A stretch of DNA of 64,000 bases from Gammaproteobacteria bacterium 45_16_T64 (GTDB lineage Bacteria; Pseudomonadota; Gammaproteobacteria; Pseudomonadales; Ketobacteraceae). Location: contig MABD01000037.1 in assembly GCA_002162955.1 (NCBI GenBank), positions 410,031 through 474,030 of the forward strand, read 5' to 3'. The position numbers and the translations under genes were made by a program. The notes beneath the pieces were generated by a model, which saw nothing but the letters and a program-made list of their open reading frames with translations, made no database searches and was not told the DNA's origin. Below are positions 54,285 to 63,728 of the stretch, in pieces; the stretch's first letter is position 1, and every line of letters starts with the position of its first letter.

Positions 54285-55331
54285 TTAACCTCGCTGATAA
54301 AGATACACGTTATCGTGTAATTTTCTTGTTACTTTTCCTTGCTCCATCAATCGATGTATATGAGCAAGACACTCGCCTACCGCAAGATAGTTTTGAAAGG
54401 AATCAAACTCCTTCTCAAACAACGCAGTGGTAATTGACTGCGCGTTTTCGGGTGTTTCACATATTTCCAACACCCTCTCTAAACGTTCATCATGATGTTC
54501 GATAACATCACGTAAGCGTTGATGTAAACCATAAAATGGCATTTCATGTGCAGGCAGTACCAACACTGAATCCGGTACTCGTTCCCCCACAATGTCATGC
54601 GCATCATACCAATCAGTCAACGGACTGGACTCTGGTGCAGAAGAAATCACACTCACATTGGAGGTTATTCTAGGTAACACTTGATCGCCAGAAATATACA
54701 GATCCAAGACCTTACAATACAGTGAAACATGTGCCTGAGCGTGACCACGGGTCAAAATGGGTTCCCATGTGTAGTCACCAATCTGTATCGATTTTCCATC
54801 TTTTAGTTCATGATAACTCGCAGGCAAAGCGTATACTGAATCATAGAAACTATTACTCTTAGCCAACCCTTCCAAGGTATGCGCGGACATAGCGCTACGC
54901 TCGAAAAATTGATCCACTTCCCAATAGTCATCCGCCTGACCATGATTCATATAGACCCGTGAACATAAGTATTCTTGTTCACTCATCAATAGTTTCGCAC
55001 GATTGTTTTCGCACAACCAACCAGCTAACCCAACGTGATCTGGGTGTTGATGGGTCACAATTACTTTGGTAATCGGTGCACCCTGTAAATGACTCTCAAT
55101 AATACCTAACCAGTGATCACGGGTAACTTTTACGTTCATCCCGGTATCAACAACACACCAACCGTCACCATCTTTTAATAGGTAGCAATTAATATGATCC
55201 AGCGATAGAGGGAGTGGAGAGCGAATCCATTTCACAACGGGCGTTATATTTATGACTTCATTGTGACCTGGAGCTTTATCAAAGGGAAATACTTTTTCGG
55301 GATAAAGGGTAACTGAATCTTTCTCGATCAT
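54285..55331 (-). CDS. Metallo-beta-lactamase-fold hydrolase
   Basis: A 348-residue MBL-fold enzyme. The dinuclear metal site is seen in THQHPDHVG (HxHxDH), GHAQAHVSLY and DQVLPRIT, with further His residues before the C-terminal helical extension (PAHEMPF). This is the group with GloB- and thioesterase-like hydrolases that have a C-terminal winged helix. It sits between the SDR and the nitroreductase in the acyl-CoA operon, so a thioesterase or lactonase role in that pathway is plausible. Substrate unknown. Confidence 0.88.
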   Translation of the reverse strand: MIEKDSVTLYPEKVFPFDKAPGHNEVINITPVVKWIRSPLPLSLDHINCYLLKDGDGWCVVDTGMNVKVTRDHWLGIIESHLQGAPITKVIVTHQHPDHVGLAGWLCENNRAKLLMSEQEYLCSRVYMNHGQADDYWEVDQFFERSAMSAHTLEGLAKSNSFYDSVYALPASYHELKDGKSIQIGDYTWEPILTRGHAQAHVSLYCKVLDLYISGDQVLPRITSNVSVISSAPESSPLTDWYDAHDIVGERVPDSVLVLPAHEMPFYGLHQRLRDVIEHHDERLERVLEICETPENAQSITTALFEKEFDSFQNYLAVGECLAHIHRLMEQGKVTRKLHDNVYLYQRG

Positions 55332-55364
55332 ATATATTCTCTCGTATATATTTGATAGATCTAT

Positions 55365-56168
55365 TTAATGGGGTAAATACTCGCCACCATTAACATCTAA
55401 ACATGAACCGGTAATTGCACTCGCGTAGTCAGATGCCAAAAAGAATACGGCTTTTGCACATTCCTCACTAGTAGGTATTTTCCCTAATGGAATATTCTTT
55501 TCCACTTCTGCTTTGAGTGATTCCATAGACACACCCTCTGACTTGCTTCGGCTAGAAAAGTAGTACTCTACTGGGGCTCCCCACATCCAGCCCATATAGG
55601 TCGAATTGACCCGAATATTGTATTTCCCCAATTCCAACGCTAGATAGGATGTTGCACTGCCTAGCGCGGCTTTTGACGCTGCATAACCCGCCTGGGTCGC
55701 CATTGGTTTTCGGGTAGCCATGGTATTTACGTTGACAATCGAACCACCACCCTGCTGCTTCATATATGGAATGGTTTCTAATATAAGATTCATGGTGCCA
55801 AACAAATTAACATCCATTGCTCCACGCCAAGCATCCAAATCGGCATTTTCAATGAGATCGAATCCACCGGGGTTATAAGCGCTGTTAATCAAGCAATCGA
55901 CTCGACCGAAAGCCTCAATAGTACTATCAACCAGCTGTTTGCATTGTGTTTTATCCGCAATATCGGTAGGGACTTTAATAATATCAACGTCCACTATATT
56001 ATTTTCTTTACAGCGTTCTATTACGGTGATTTCTGCACTGTCCAGCTTGCTTGCAGTACGAGCAGCAATAGCAATTTTAGCACCTTGTAATGCTGCACCA
56101 ATCGCCAATTCCACACCCAGCCCTGGACCAATCCCTGATATTATCACCACTTTATTGGCTAATAACAC
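55365..56168 (-). CDS. SDR-family oxidoreductase in acyl-CoA cluster
   Basis: A classical SDR of about 267 residues. The cofactor loop is SGIGPGLG instead of TGxxxGIG. The catalytic Tyr and Lys are in GYAASK, but the Ser position (13 residues before the Tyr) is Thr in NVNTMA. I start it at the GTG at 56168, where AGGAG lies eight bases upstream; the open frame extends to another GTG at 56192. In atu-type clusters an SDR of this kind (AtuB or AtuG) oxidises a 3-hydroxyacyl or alcohol intermediate. It lies between the acyl-CoA dehydrogenase and the metallo-hydrolase. Confidence 0.85.
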   Translation of the reverse strand: MLLANKVVIISGIGPGLGVELAIGAALQGAKIAIAARTASKLDSAEITVIERCKENNIVDVDIIKVPTDIADKTQCKQLVDSTIEAFGRVDCLINSAYNPGGFDLIENADLDAWRGAMDVNLFGTMNLILETIPYMKQQGGGSIVNVNTMATRKPMATQAGYAASKAALGSATSYLALELGKYNIRVNSTYMGWMWGAPVEYYFSSRSKSEGVSMESLKAEVEKNIPLGKIPTSEECAKAVFFLASDYASAITGSCLDVNGGEYLPH

Positions 56169-56245
56169 TGTACCTTCTCCTGCATTTAACACGCTAGCGA
56201 GGGCACCAGCTCTCCTGACAGGAAAACTGGTGATCTATCGATAAA

Positions 56246-57388
56246 TCACATACGTTTAGCAACTTCACCATACATGACTTCAGTTGCACCACCACCGATA
56301 GGTAAAACTCGCGCATCACGATACATACGTTCAATGGGGCTTTCGGACATAAAGCCCATGCCGCCATGTAACTGCAAACAGTCATACATTACTTCATTTG
56401 CAATATCACAGGCATTGGCTTTCAACATAGACACTTCTTTGATGCAGTCAGCGCCCTGTGCATCTAACCATGCGACATAGTGACAATAATTTTGTGCTAG
56501 AGACACTTTGGTTTGTGCTCTTGCTAATTTATCCCTAACCACATCTTTATCAAATAATGCACCACCAAATGCTTGTCGCTGCTTAACATTCTCTAGCGTG
56601 ATGTCGATAGCTTTCTGCGCTTCACCGACACCCATGGCAGACAGCATGATACGTTCATGCTGGAAGTTTTTCATTACAGCATAAAAGCCTTTATTTTCTT
56701 CTCCTAACAAATTTTCCGCTGGCACACGAACATTGTCAAAAAATAATTCTGCCGTATCCGAACTTCTCCAACCGTGCTTTTTAAGAGAGCGGCCGATCTC
56801 GAATCCTGGTGTACCCTTCTCTACGATAAACATGGAAATCCCGCGTGACCCTTTTGCGGTGGGGTCGGTCTTCGCCGCAACAAAATAGATATCACCATGC
56901 ACGCCATTGGTAATAAACATTTTACTACCATTAATAACCCATTCATCACCTTCACGTACCGCCCTGGCCTTGATTCCCGCCACATCGGAACCTGCAGCAG
57001 GCTCAGTTACACAGACTGCAGTAATTTTTTTACCCGCGATAATATCAGGTAAGTATTTCTGTTTTTGCTCATCCGTACCCGCTAAAGCTAAGTGGGGAGA
57101 TGCCATATTGGTGTGTACCAAAGTAGTGATGGTCACACCCGCATAAGTCGATCGAGCGAGTTCTTCCGCTAGTACTGCCGCAGCCCTAACATCCAATTGG
57201 CTTCCACCATACTTTTCTTCATGAGTAAGTCCGAAGAAACCAAGCTCCCCCATCTTCAGCAATAGTTCACGAGGTACATAACCCTGCTCTTCCCACGCAT
57301 CACCGTTAGGAACAATTTCTTTTTCGACAAACTTTCTTACCTGGTCACGTAACAGGTTATGCTCTTCTTCAAAATACGGATTTAACAT
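56246..57388 (-). CDS. Acyl-CoA dehydrogenase, isovaleryl/citronellyl type
   Basis: A 380-residue FAD acyl-CoA dehydrogenase. ITAVCVTEPAAGSD is the FAD/substrate signature and LQLHGGMGFMSESPIERMYRD the late signature. The place where straight-chain enzymes have the catalytic Glu (EGT) reads GGA here, while a Glu is present in FQHERIML (about residue 245), the position used by isovaleryl-CoA dehydrogenase. That points to branched-chain substrates. I start it at ATG 57388 with GGAG six bases upstream. It is followed by the SDR and preceded by the biotin carboxylase gene, as in liu and atu operons. Confidence 0.9.
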   Translation of the reverse strand: MLNPYFEEEHNLLRDQVRKFVEKEIVPNGDAWEEQGYVPRELLLKMGELGFFGLTHEEKYGGSQLDVRAAAVLAEELARSTYAGVTITTLVHTNMASPHLALAGTDEQKQKYLPDIIAGKKITAVCVTEPAAGSDVAGIKARAVREGDEWVINGSKMFITNGVHGDIYFVAAKTDPTAKGSRGISMFIVEKGTPGFEIGRSLKKHGWRSSDTAELFFDNVRVPAENLLGEENKGFYAVMKNFQHERIMLSAMGVGEAQKAIDITLENVKQRQAFGGALFDKDVVRDKLARAQTKVSLAQNYCHYVAWLDAQGADCIKEVSMLKANACDIANEVMYDCLQLHGGMGFMSESPIERMYRDARVLPIGGGATEVMYGEVAKRM

Positions 57389-57456
57389 TATTTTCTCCAA
57401 AGGTTTCTAATCAGGAAACCTACGACTTCATCTAGAATTAGCGCATTGCGCTGCTG

Positions 57457-59493
57457 TTATTCTTCAGGTTCGAACTCTATCAATAAGGCACCGTCTGCCA
57501 CGCTGTCTCCAGCGGCACATAACACTTCCTTAACGACACCACTACAGGGAGCGGGCAAATTGTGTATCAACTTCATCGCTTCCATTACCAATGCTGTATC
57601 ACCTTCCACAATTTTATCGCCCGCCTTCACCAGTACATCCGTCACGACACCAGGCATCACAGCCCGAATCGCAGCAGATGAGTCTTTTAATGCTGCCGCA
57701 GGCCCAAGTTGACTTTCTTCAAGAGAGATAAAATCGTAACTACGATTTAAGCGCGGTGAACTCAACGACACTTGGTTGTTACTAAATAGAATGTCCAAAG
57801 TGCAGCGGGTATTGTTAATTTCCACTTGCCAATACGACGACTCAAGCTTAGCTTGTGGTCGTGCGATCAACACGTGGAACGTTTCATTGTCGGTGTCATC
57901 CTCCTGCTTGATGGTCACCTCGTACTTTCCATGACAACCAGTCACCGCCAACTCAATCAGTTCGCCGGCATGTTCGATACAAAACCACGAACTCGCAGGA
58001 GTGCCAGAAGGCTCCGTTAAACGCCAGCTCCCCATTCGTTGCCATGGGTTACCCTGCTGAGGGCTAGCGGCATCAAATTGCCCCTCTTCCGCTTTAGCAG
58101 CAGCGGCAATGGCCATATGCATCACCTCACCCCATGGCTGCCAGCCTTCTGGGAATTGTTTGGCTATGTATTGCGTGGTGAGCTCTTGGTGAAATGCAGG
58201 ACGTGTAATCAGACCAATGAGAAATTCTTGGTTCGTCTTGAAACCACCAATAGAGAAATTATTGAGTCCCGTAAGTAAACGACGTGTCGCCAAACCACGT
58301 GTTTCCCCAAAAGCAATAACCTTAGCGACCATTGAATCGTAGAAAGGACTAATTTCTGAACCTTGCGCAACCCCACTGTCAATACGTAACCCTTCGCCCG
58401 TCGGTTCTCGATAAAGTTCGATAACACCGGTTTCTGGCATATAGTTATTAGCAGGATCTTCCGCATTTAGTCGAGCTTCAATCGCGTGCCCCGACACCGT
58501 TAGCTGTTCCTGAGTAAAACTAAGCGCTTCCCCCTGTGCCACGCGAATTTGGCATTCCACCAAATCAACACCTGTCACTAATTCGGTCGTCGGATGCTCC
58601 ACTTGTAGGCGAGTATTCATTTCCAAGAAATAGGCGTCTTGCGTATCAGCATCAACGATAAATTCAACGGTACCGGCGCCTAGATAGCTCAAGTGCTTAC
58701 CCAGACGTACCGCACAATCGAATAGTTTCTGACGAAGATCCATGCCAAGGTGGCTTACTGGTGCCTCTTCGATAACTTTCTGGTAGTTGCGTTGAATAGA
58801 ACATTCACGATCAAATAGGTGAACCACATTACCGTGACTATCGCCCAGTACCTGTACCTCTATATGCCGTGGTCGTACTAGGTATTTTTCTAGCAATACG
58901 CGATCATCACCAAATGCACTTAATGACTCTTGCTTTGCTAATGCCAGTGCTTCTGTGAATTCTGCGGCGGCGTTAACAATACGCATACCTTTCCCACCGC
59001 CACCGGCGCTGGCTTTAATCAGTAACGGATAACCGATTTTCTCAGATTCTGAAAATAGTACGTCACTATTTTGATCCGCACCGTTATACCCTGGAACCGT
59101 TGGTATTTCTAACGCCTGCGCAATCGCTTTCGCTTCAATCTTTGATCCCATATCGGCAATGCTTGCCACCGACGGTCCAACAAAAATAATATCATTTTGC
59201 TGACACAACGTAATCAACTCGGTGCTTTCTGACAGAAAACCATACCCCGGATGAATAGCATCCGCTTTAATTTTGCGTGCTGCATCAAGTATCGACTGTG
59301 CATTGAGATAACTTTCACTGGCGGCCGATGCGCCAATATAAACGGCAAGATCCGCTTTTCTAACATGCTGCGCGTTACGATCCGCATCAGAAAATACCGC
59401 GACAGATTCAATGCCTAAACGCTTACAGGATGCAATCACACGACATGCGATCTCCCCCCGATTCGCTATCAGTAATCGTCTAATAGTATTCAT
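57457..59493 (-). CDS. Acyl-CoA carboxylase alpha subunit (biotin carboxylase-biotin carrier)
   Basis: A 678-residue biotin carboxylase fused to a biotin carrier domain. LLIANRGEIACR is the N-terminus, GGGGKGMR the ATP-grasp loop, and FLEMNTRLQVEHP the metal-site block. The carrier domain at the C-terminus has VMEAMKL, with the biotinylated Lys (Leu replaces the usual Met after it). It pairs with the beta subunit two genes upstream to carboxylate a branched enoyl-CoA such as 3-methylcrotonyl- or geranyl-CoA. The ATG at 59493 overlaps the hydratase stop (ATGA); the longer frame to 59565 would overlap it by 76 bases. The substrate cannot be fixed from sequence. Confidence 0.9.
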   Translation of the reverse strand: MNTIRRLLIANRGEIACRVIASCKRLGIESVAVFSDADRNAQHVRKADLAVYIGASAASESYLNAQSILDAARKIKADAIHPGYGFLSESTELITLCQQNDIIFVGPSVASIADMGSKIEAKAIAQALEIPTVPGYNGADQNSDVLFSESEKIGYPLLIKASAGGGGKGMRIVNAAAEFTEALALAKQESLSAFGDDRVLLEKYLVRPRHIEVQVLGDSHGNVVHLFDRECSIQRNYQKVIEEAPVSHLGMDLRQKLFDCAVRLGKHLSYLGAGTVEFIVDADTQDAYFLEMNTRLQVEHPTTELVTGVDLVECQIRVAQGEALSFTQEQLTVSGHAIEARLNAEDPANNYMPETGVIELYREPTGEGLRIDSGVAQGSEISPFYDSMVAKVIAFGETRGLATRRLLTGLNNFSIGGFKTNQEFLIGLITRPAFHQELTTQYIAKQFPEGWQPWGEVMHMAIAAAAKAEEGQFDAASPQQGNPWQRMGSWRLTEPSGTPASSWFCIEHAGELIELAVTGCHGKYEVTIKQEDDTDNETFHVLIARPQAKLESSYWQVEINNTRCTLDILFSNNQVSLSSPRLNRSYDFISLEESQLGPAAALKDSSAAIRAVMPGVVTDVLVKAGDKIVEGDTALVMEAMKLIHNLPAPCSGVVKEVLCAAGDSVADGALLIEFEPEE

Positions 59494-60278
59494 CGTTTTC
59501 TCCAGCTCGGGGTTTCTTTCGCGAAGAAACAACGAATCCCTTCCTGACCTTCTTCTGACTCCCAAGTATCGGCGAGCAAATTCGCGGTGTAATGCAAATT
59601 GGTGTCCGTATCATGGCTATCCACATAGAAAATCAATTTTTTAGTGGCAGCAATGGCTCCTGGGCCGCACTGTAAAACGTATTTCAATTCATGTTCCACC
59701 GCTGCATCAAGCTCTTCTGGCGACACAACTTCATCCACCAAACATACATCCTTTGCTTTGGCCGCAGTGAGTGGCAGCGCATTAAGGAAGGTACGTCGAG
59801 CATTCGCACGCCCCATCTTTTCTACCACAAACGTCGAGATATTCGCTGGGGTCAACCCCAAACGCACTTCAGTTAGTGCGAAATTTGCAGTATCTACTGC
59901 AATAGCTATATCGCAAACCGATATCATTCCTGTACCACCACCAAAGGCTTGGCCATTAATACGGCCAATAAGGGGCTTCGATAATTCATTTAAGGTGCGT
60001 AACATATTCGCAAGTTTTGCACTGTCGGCTACCCGCTCCGCACGTGACTGGTCAAATATTCCCTGCATCCATTTAAGATCACCACCAGCACAAAACGACT
60101 CTCCTGCGCCGGTTAATATCACCGCCCGCACTTCACAGTTTTGATCTAATTCAACCGCAGCTTCGGTCACTTCACGAATCAATTCATCGTTCATCGCATT
60201 GTGCTTTTCAGGGCGATTAAGTAGCAACGTCGCCACTCCCCGCTCATCAATCGTCACGTTAATTGTGTTGTAACTCAT
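59490..60278 (-). CDS. Enoyl-CoA hydratase/isomerase (methylglutaconyl- or isohexenylglutaconyl-CoA type)
   Basis: A 262-residue crotonase. LNRPEKHNAMN and AGESFCAGGDLKWM form the oxyanion hole region, with a Glu/Asp pair later in GGGTGMISVCDIA and ALTEVRLGLTP. It is placed between the carboxylase beta and alpha subunits, the position of LiuC and AtuE, which hydrate the glutaconyl-CoA made by the carboxylase. Its stop overlaps the start of the alpha subunit. Leucine versus terpene pathway cannot be told from this gene alone. Confidence 0.9.
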   Translation of the reverse strand: MSYNTINVTIDERGVATLLLNRPEKHNAMNDELIREVTEAAVELDQNCEVRAVILTGAGESFCAGGDLKWMQGIFDQSRAERVADSAKLANMLRTLNELSKPLIGRINGQAFGGGTGMISVCDIAIAVDTANFALTEVRLGLTPANISTFVVEKMGRANARRTFLNALPLTAAKAKDVCLVDEVVSPEELDAAVEHELKYVLQCGPGAIAATKKLIFYVDSHDTDTNLHYTANLLADTWESEEGQEGIRCFFAKETPSWRKR

Positions 60279-60355
60279 ACCCTATACTCCAACAGTATTC
60301 TATTTAACTCTGTCGCCTTCTTAATCAATCTAATTCTTATTACATAGACAACAGG

Positions 60356-61954
60356 TTACATTCGATAAACGTAAGATCGGCCTTCTTCCGGCGGTTGAGT
60401 CGCCGCGACTGCCAAACATAATGCAATGACATCGCGAGTTTGTTCAGGCTCTATAATGCCGTCATCCCATATACGCGATGTCGCAAAATAGGGGTCGCTC
60501 TTCTCTGCATAAAGTTTACGCGTATCTTTTTCTAGCTGTTCCAACGCTTCAGGTGTTGCCTTTTTCGAGATACTGGTACGTGCCAACTCCATCACCACGT
60601 TGGTACCAATGTCTGGACTCATAGTGGCAACCACAGAATTGGGCCACGCAAACATCATATTGGGTCTAAATCCACGACCACACATACCGTAGTTACCCGC
60701 ACCGTATGATCCACCCACAACAACCGTAAAACGAGGTACTTTTGCACAGGACATGGCATACACTAGCTTAGCACTGTGCTTGGCAATTCCGCCCTGCTCA
60801 GCCGCTTTACCAACCATAAACCCTGGTACGTTTTGCAAGAACAATAGCGGTATGTTGCGCTGCTCACACAACTCAATAAAATGCGCACCCTTAACGGAAG
60901 CATCTGAAAATAGCGGCCCATTGTTCCCCAAAATACCCACAGGATAACCTTGAATATGGGCTGTTCCACAAATAAGACTAGTGCCCCATTGCGGCTTAAA
61001 TTCTTGAAAGTCACTGGTATCCACTAAGCGTGCAATGACTTCACGAATATCATAAGGCTGAGAAAAATCACTACTTACGATACCTTTGATCTCTTCCATG
61101 GCATACAACGGCTCTTGTGGTTCCTGAACTCGTTGATACGTAGTCTGTGGTCGATTCAAATTCGACACAATATCACGCATACGTGCGATGGCTTCTTGCT
61201 CCGTCTCAGCAAGATAATCCGACACACCGGAATGGGTTGTATGCATTTCTGCACCGCCCAACTCTTCAGCACCAATATCTTCATTAATGGCGACTTTAAC
61301 AATTGATGGCCCACCTAGATGAACGGTCGCATTACCTCTCACCATGATCACTTCATCAGATAGGGCTGGAATATACGCTGCACCGGCAGTACTCACACCA
61401 AATACGGCAGCCAATTGCGGAAGCCCTTGGGAGGACATATTGCATTGACGGAAAAATATATTACCGAAATGATCACGATCGGGAAAAACACGGTCCCATT
61501 CGTGAAGATAGGCGCCACCACAATCAACAAGATAGATACAAGGTAGTTGATTCTGCTCGGCAATCTCTTGTGCACGAATATGCTTCTTTACCGTCTCAGG
61601 ATAATAAGCACCGCCCTTAATAGTCGAGTCGTTTGCAACAATAACACAATGAACACCGTGGATAATGCCAATACCCGTAACAATACCCGCACTATGCACA
61701 CGACCACCGTATTGATCATACGCCGCTAAGCTTGAGAACTCTAAAAATGGCGTGCAAGCATCAACCAATAGATCAATACGCTCGCGAGGCAACAACTTTC
61801 CACGCTTACGATGACGCTCGATCAAATGATCACGCCCGCCATGTACCGCTTCATGAATCCTACCCCGTAAGATGTCAACCAAACCATTATGAAACTCAAC
61901 GTTTGTTTGGTAGCTCTCAGCATTTTTATTCACTTTCGAGACGATTTTACTCAT
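60356..61954 (-). CDS. Acyl-CoA carboxylase beta subunit (carboxyltransferase)
   Basis: A 532-residue carboxyltransferase of the methylcrotonyl-/geranyl-CoA type. Seen are GKLLPRERIDLL, IVTGIGIIHG, IYLVDCGGAYLHEWDRVFPDRDHFG, GVSTAGAAYIPALSDE and VVVGGSYGAGNYGMCGRGF (quoted as separate blocks). These are the N- and C-domain CoA and biotin-binding segments. I start it at ATG 61954 (MSKIVSKVN); the frame runs 15 codons further. Together with the alpha subunit it makes the carboxylase of a branched-chain or acyclic-terpene pathway. The residues that separate the two substrates cannot be judged safely by eye. Confidence 0.9.
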   Translation of the reverse strand: MSKIVSKVNKNAESYQTNVEFHNGLVDILRGRIHEAVHGGRDHLIERHRKRGKLLPRERIDLLVDACTPFLEFSSLAAYDQYGGRVHSAGIVTGIGIIHGVHCVIVANDSTIKGGAYYPETVKKHIRAQEIAEQNQLPCIYLVDCGGAYLHEWDRVFPDRDHFGNIFFRQCNMSSQGLPQLAAVFGVSTAGAAYIPALSDEVIMVRGNATVHLGGPSIVKVAINEDIGAEELGGAEMHTTHSGVSDYLAETEQEAIARMRDIVSNLNRPQTTYQRVQEPQEPLYAMEEIKGIVSSDFSQPYDIREVIARLVDTSDFQEFKPQWGTSLICGTAHIQGYPVGILGNNGPLFSDASVKGAHFIELCEQRNIPLLFLQNVPGFMVGKAAEQGGIAKHSAKLVYAMSCAKVPRFTVVVGGSYGAGNYGMCGRGFRPNMMFAWPNSVVATMSPDIGTNVVMELARTSISKKATPEALEQLEKDTRKLYAEKSDPYFATSRIWDDGIIEPEQTRDVIALCLAVAATQPPEEGRSYVYRM

Positions 61955-62052
61955 ACAACAACTCGACTTTATCCGATAAAACCGCGAGGAAAAAAGCAAA
62001 CAGAGTATTACTGTTTGCTTTAATATCCCTCTACAGCAGGTTAACTATATAT

Positions 62053-63591
62053 TTATTTACGACGACCTAAGCCTTCCCAATAAGGCTCACGAATCATCTT
62101 ACGGCTCACTTTACCTACTGGCGTACGCGGTAATGGATTTAGACCGATTTCAACGTCCGAAGGTTTCTTATAGGAACCAAGCTCGGTCGCACACATATCA
62201 ATAATGTCTTCTTTTTTCACTGCGCCAGCTTCTTTTTCCATAATCAGTGCGTAAGGTGATTCACCAAAGCGCTCATTTGGCACTCCGATAACAACTACTT
62301 CCTGAACACCAGGGTGTGTTGCAATAACATTTTCAAGTTCGGTTGGCCAAATGTTATAACCACCGGAAAGGATCATGTCGTCTTTACGGTCACACATGTA
62401 AAGGTAACCGTTTTGATCCACATAACCGATATCACCCGTGTGAACCCAACCATCGTAAACAGTCTTTTCGGTTGCGCTTTCATTTCTCCAATAGCCTGTG
62501 AGCTGACCATCGTTCTTAAAGCAAATCTCGCCTTCTTCACCCATTGGCATTAATGCATGGGTATCAGGGTCAGCAATTTTCACATCACAGAATGGATGAA
62601 TACGTCCAACAGAACGCATTGGGGTAGACCCTGGTATATCGTCTCTTACCCACTCGTTTGCCATGGAGATAGTGACGGGAACCCCTTCCGATTGGCCATA
62701 CAAGCTACATATCGAATCACCCCAAATGTCATAGGCCTTGCGTACATTGGCTTCGGTGATCGGTGCAGCACCAATTAACAACACTTTCATACTTGACCAG
62801 TCTTGCATCTCGACCCCAGGCACGTTCATTACGTCACCCACCATCGTCGGTGCCATAAATACATAGCTGACTTTTTCAGTAACCATTTGATCTACCACAG
62901 GCGCAGCAGCATATTTTTCTACCACGAGGTTACAACCACCGGAAAGCCATACAGGTACAAACTGATACCCTGATGCATGAGAGATAGGTGCGATATGCAT
63001 ACATACATCACCCTCTCCTACTGGCGGCATGGTATAAAACCAGTTACGGCCAATATCCAACCACGCTTTATGGGTAAAGGGCACGCCTTTAGGGTGTCCT
63101 GTAGTACCGCCAGTGTGACGGATCACATACAGTTCATTTTCGTCGATTTCAGGATTTGGATCTTCAGAGGAGAACCCTGCTAACCAATCTTCGTAACCGG
63201 CTGCACTGCGTACAATCACTTGGTCAAGGGTATCAATTTCGTTTTCCATGCCTTCGACTTGATCAGCATAGTGCTCTGCAACCACAATCGCCTTACAATC
63301 GGTATGGTCCAGCATCGACAGATGAGATGAACGCGCATTACGTGCATATAGCGGTACACGGATAACCCCTGCAATTGCACAGCCTAAAAAGAAATCCACC
63401 GCTTCAACAGTGTTATCTTCCAATGAGCCACAGGCATCACCCGGCTTTAGGCCTGCGTCCAGTAACGCGTTTGCCAATCGGGTACCACGCTCCCACGCTT
63501 CACCAAACGTTAAACGATAGTCACCGGCAATAATGGCTGGCTTATCACGGTTAAAACCTGCCGCTCGTCGCATTGCATCTCTTATATTCAT
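62053..63591 (-). CDS. Acyl-CoA synthetase (AMP-forming)
   Basis: A 512-residue adenylate-forming ligase. The P-loop is RHTGGTTGHPKGVPF; SLYGQSEGVPVT, VHTGDIGYVDQNGYLYMCDRKDDMILSGG (two family blocks) and the C-terminal Lys in RTPVGKVSRK are all present. It activates a carboxylic acid to its CoA ester. In the atu clusters an equivalent ligase (AtuH) starts acyclic-terpene acid breakdown. It is upstream of the carboxylase genes with a good ribosome site (AGAGGA). The acid used here is not known but is probably branched or isoprenoid. Confidence 0.92.
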   Translation of the reverse strand: MNIRDAMRRAAGFNRDKPAIIAGDYRLTFGEAWERGTRLANALLDAGLKPGDACGSLEDNTVEAVDFFLGCAIAGVIRVPLYARNARSSHLSMLDHTDCKAIVVAEHYADQVEGMENEIDTLDQVIVRSAAGYEDWLAGFSSEDPNPEIDENELYVIRHTGGTTGHPKGVPFTHKAWLDIGRNWFYTMPPVGEGDVCMHIAPISHASGYQFVPVWLSGGCNLVVEKYAAAPVVDQMVTEKVSYVFMAPTMVGDVMNVPGVEMQDWSSMKVLLIGAAPITEANVRKAYDIWGDSICSLYGQSEGVPVTISMANEWVRDDIPGSTPMRSVGRIHPFCDVKIADPDTHALMPMGEEGEICFKNDGQLTGYWRNESATEKTVYDGWVHTGDIGYVDQNGYLYMCDRKDDMILSGGYNIWPTELENVIATHPGVQEVVVIGVPNERFGESPYALIMEKEAGAVKKEDIIDMCATELGSYKKPSDVEIGLNPLPRTPVGKVSRKMIREPYWEGLGRRK

Positions 63592-63728
63592 GTCTTTTCC
63601 TCTTAATTTTTTAATGAGTCCTTCAAGGCATACGTCGTTGCTTTCAGCCTAACAACAAAGGAATCTACTCAATGTTTGTCATTGTTGTTTTTATTTCCAA
63701 CAGGCATACCTCTCTATGCCCTACACCG

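Noticed and set aside
59644-60144. A 166-codon open frame on the plus strand
   Set aside because: It lies wholly antisense to the intact enoyl-CoA hydratase gene, has no ribosome site and a low-complexity composition; it is a shadow frame.
53587-63591. Firm assignment as the leucine (liu) operon
   Set aside because: HMG-CoA lyase and the MerR regulator are missing and extra genes are present; leucine and terpene versions cannot be separated by eye.
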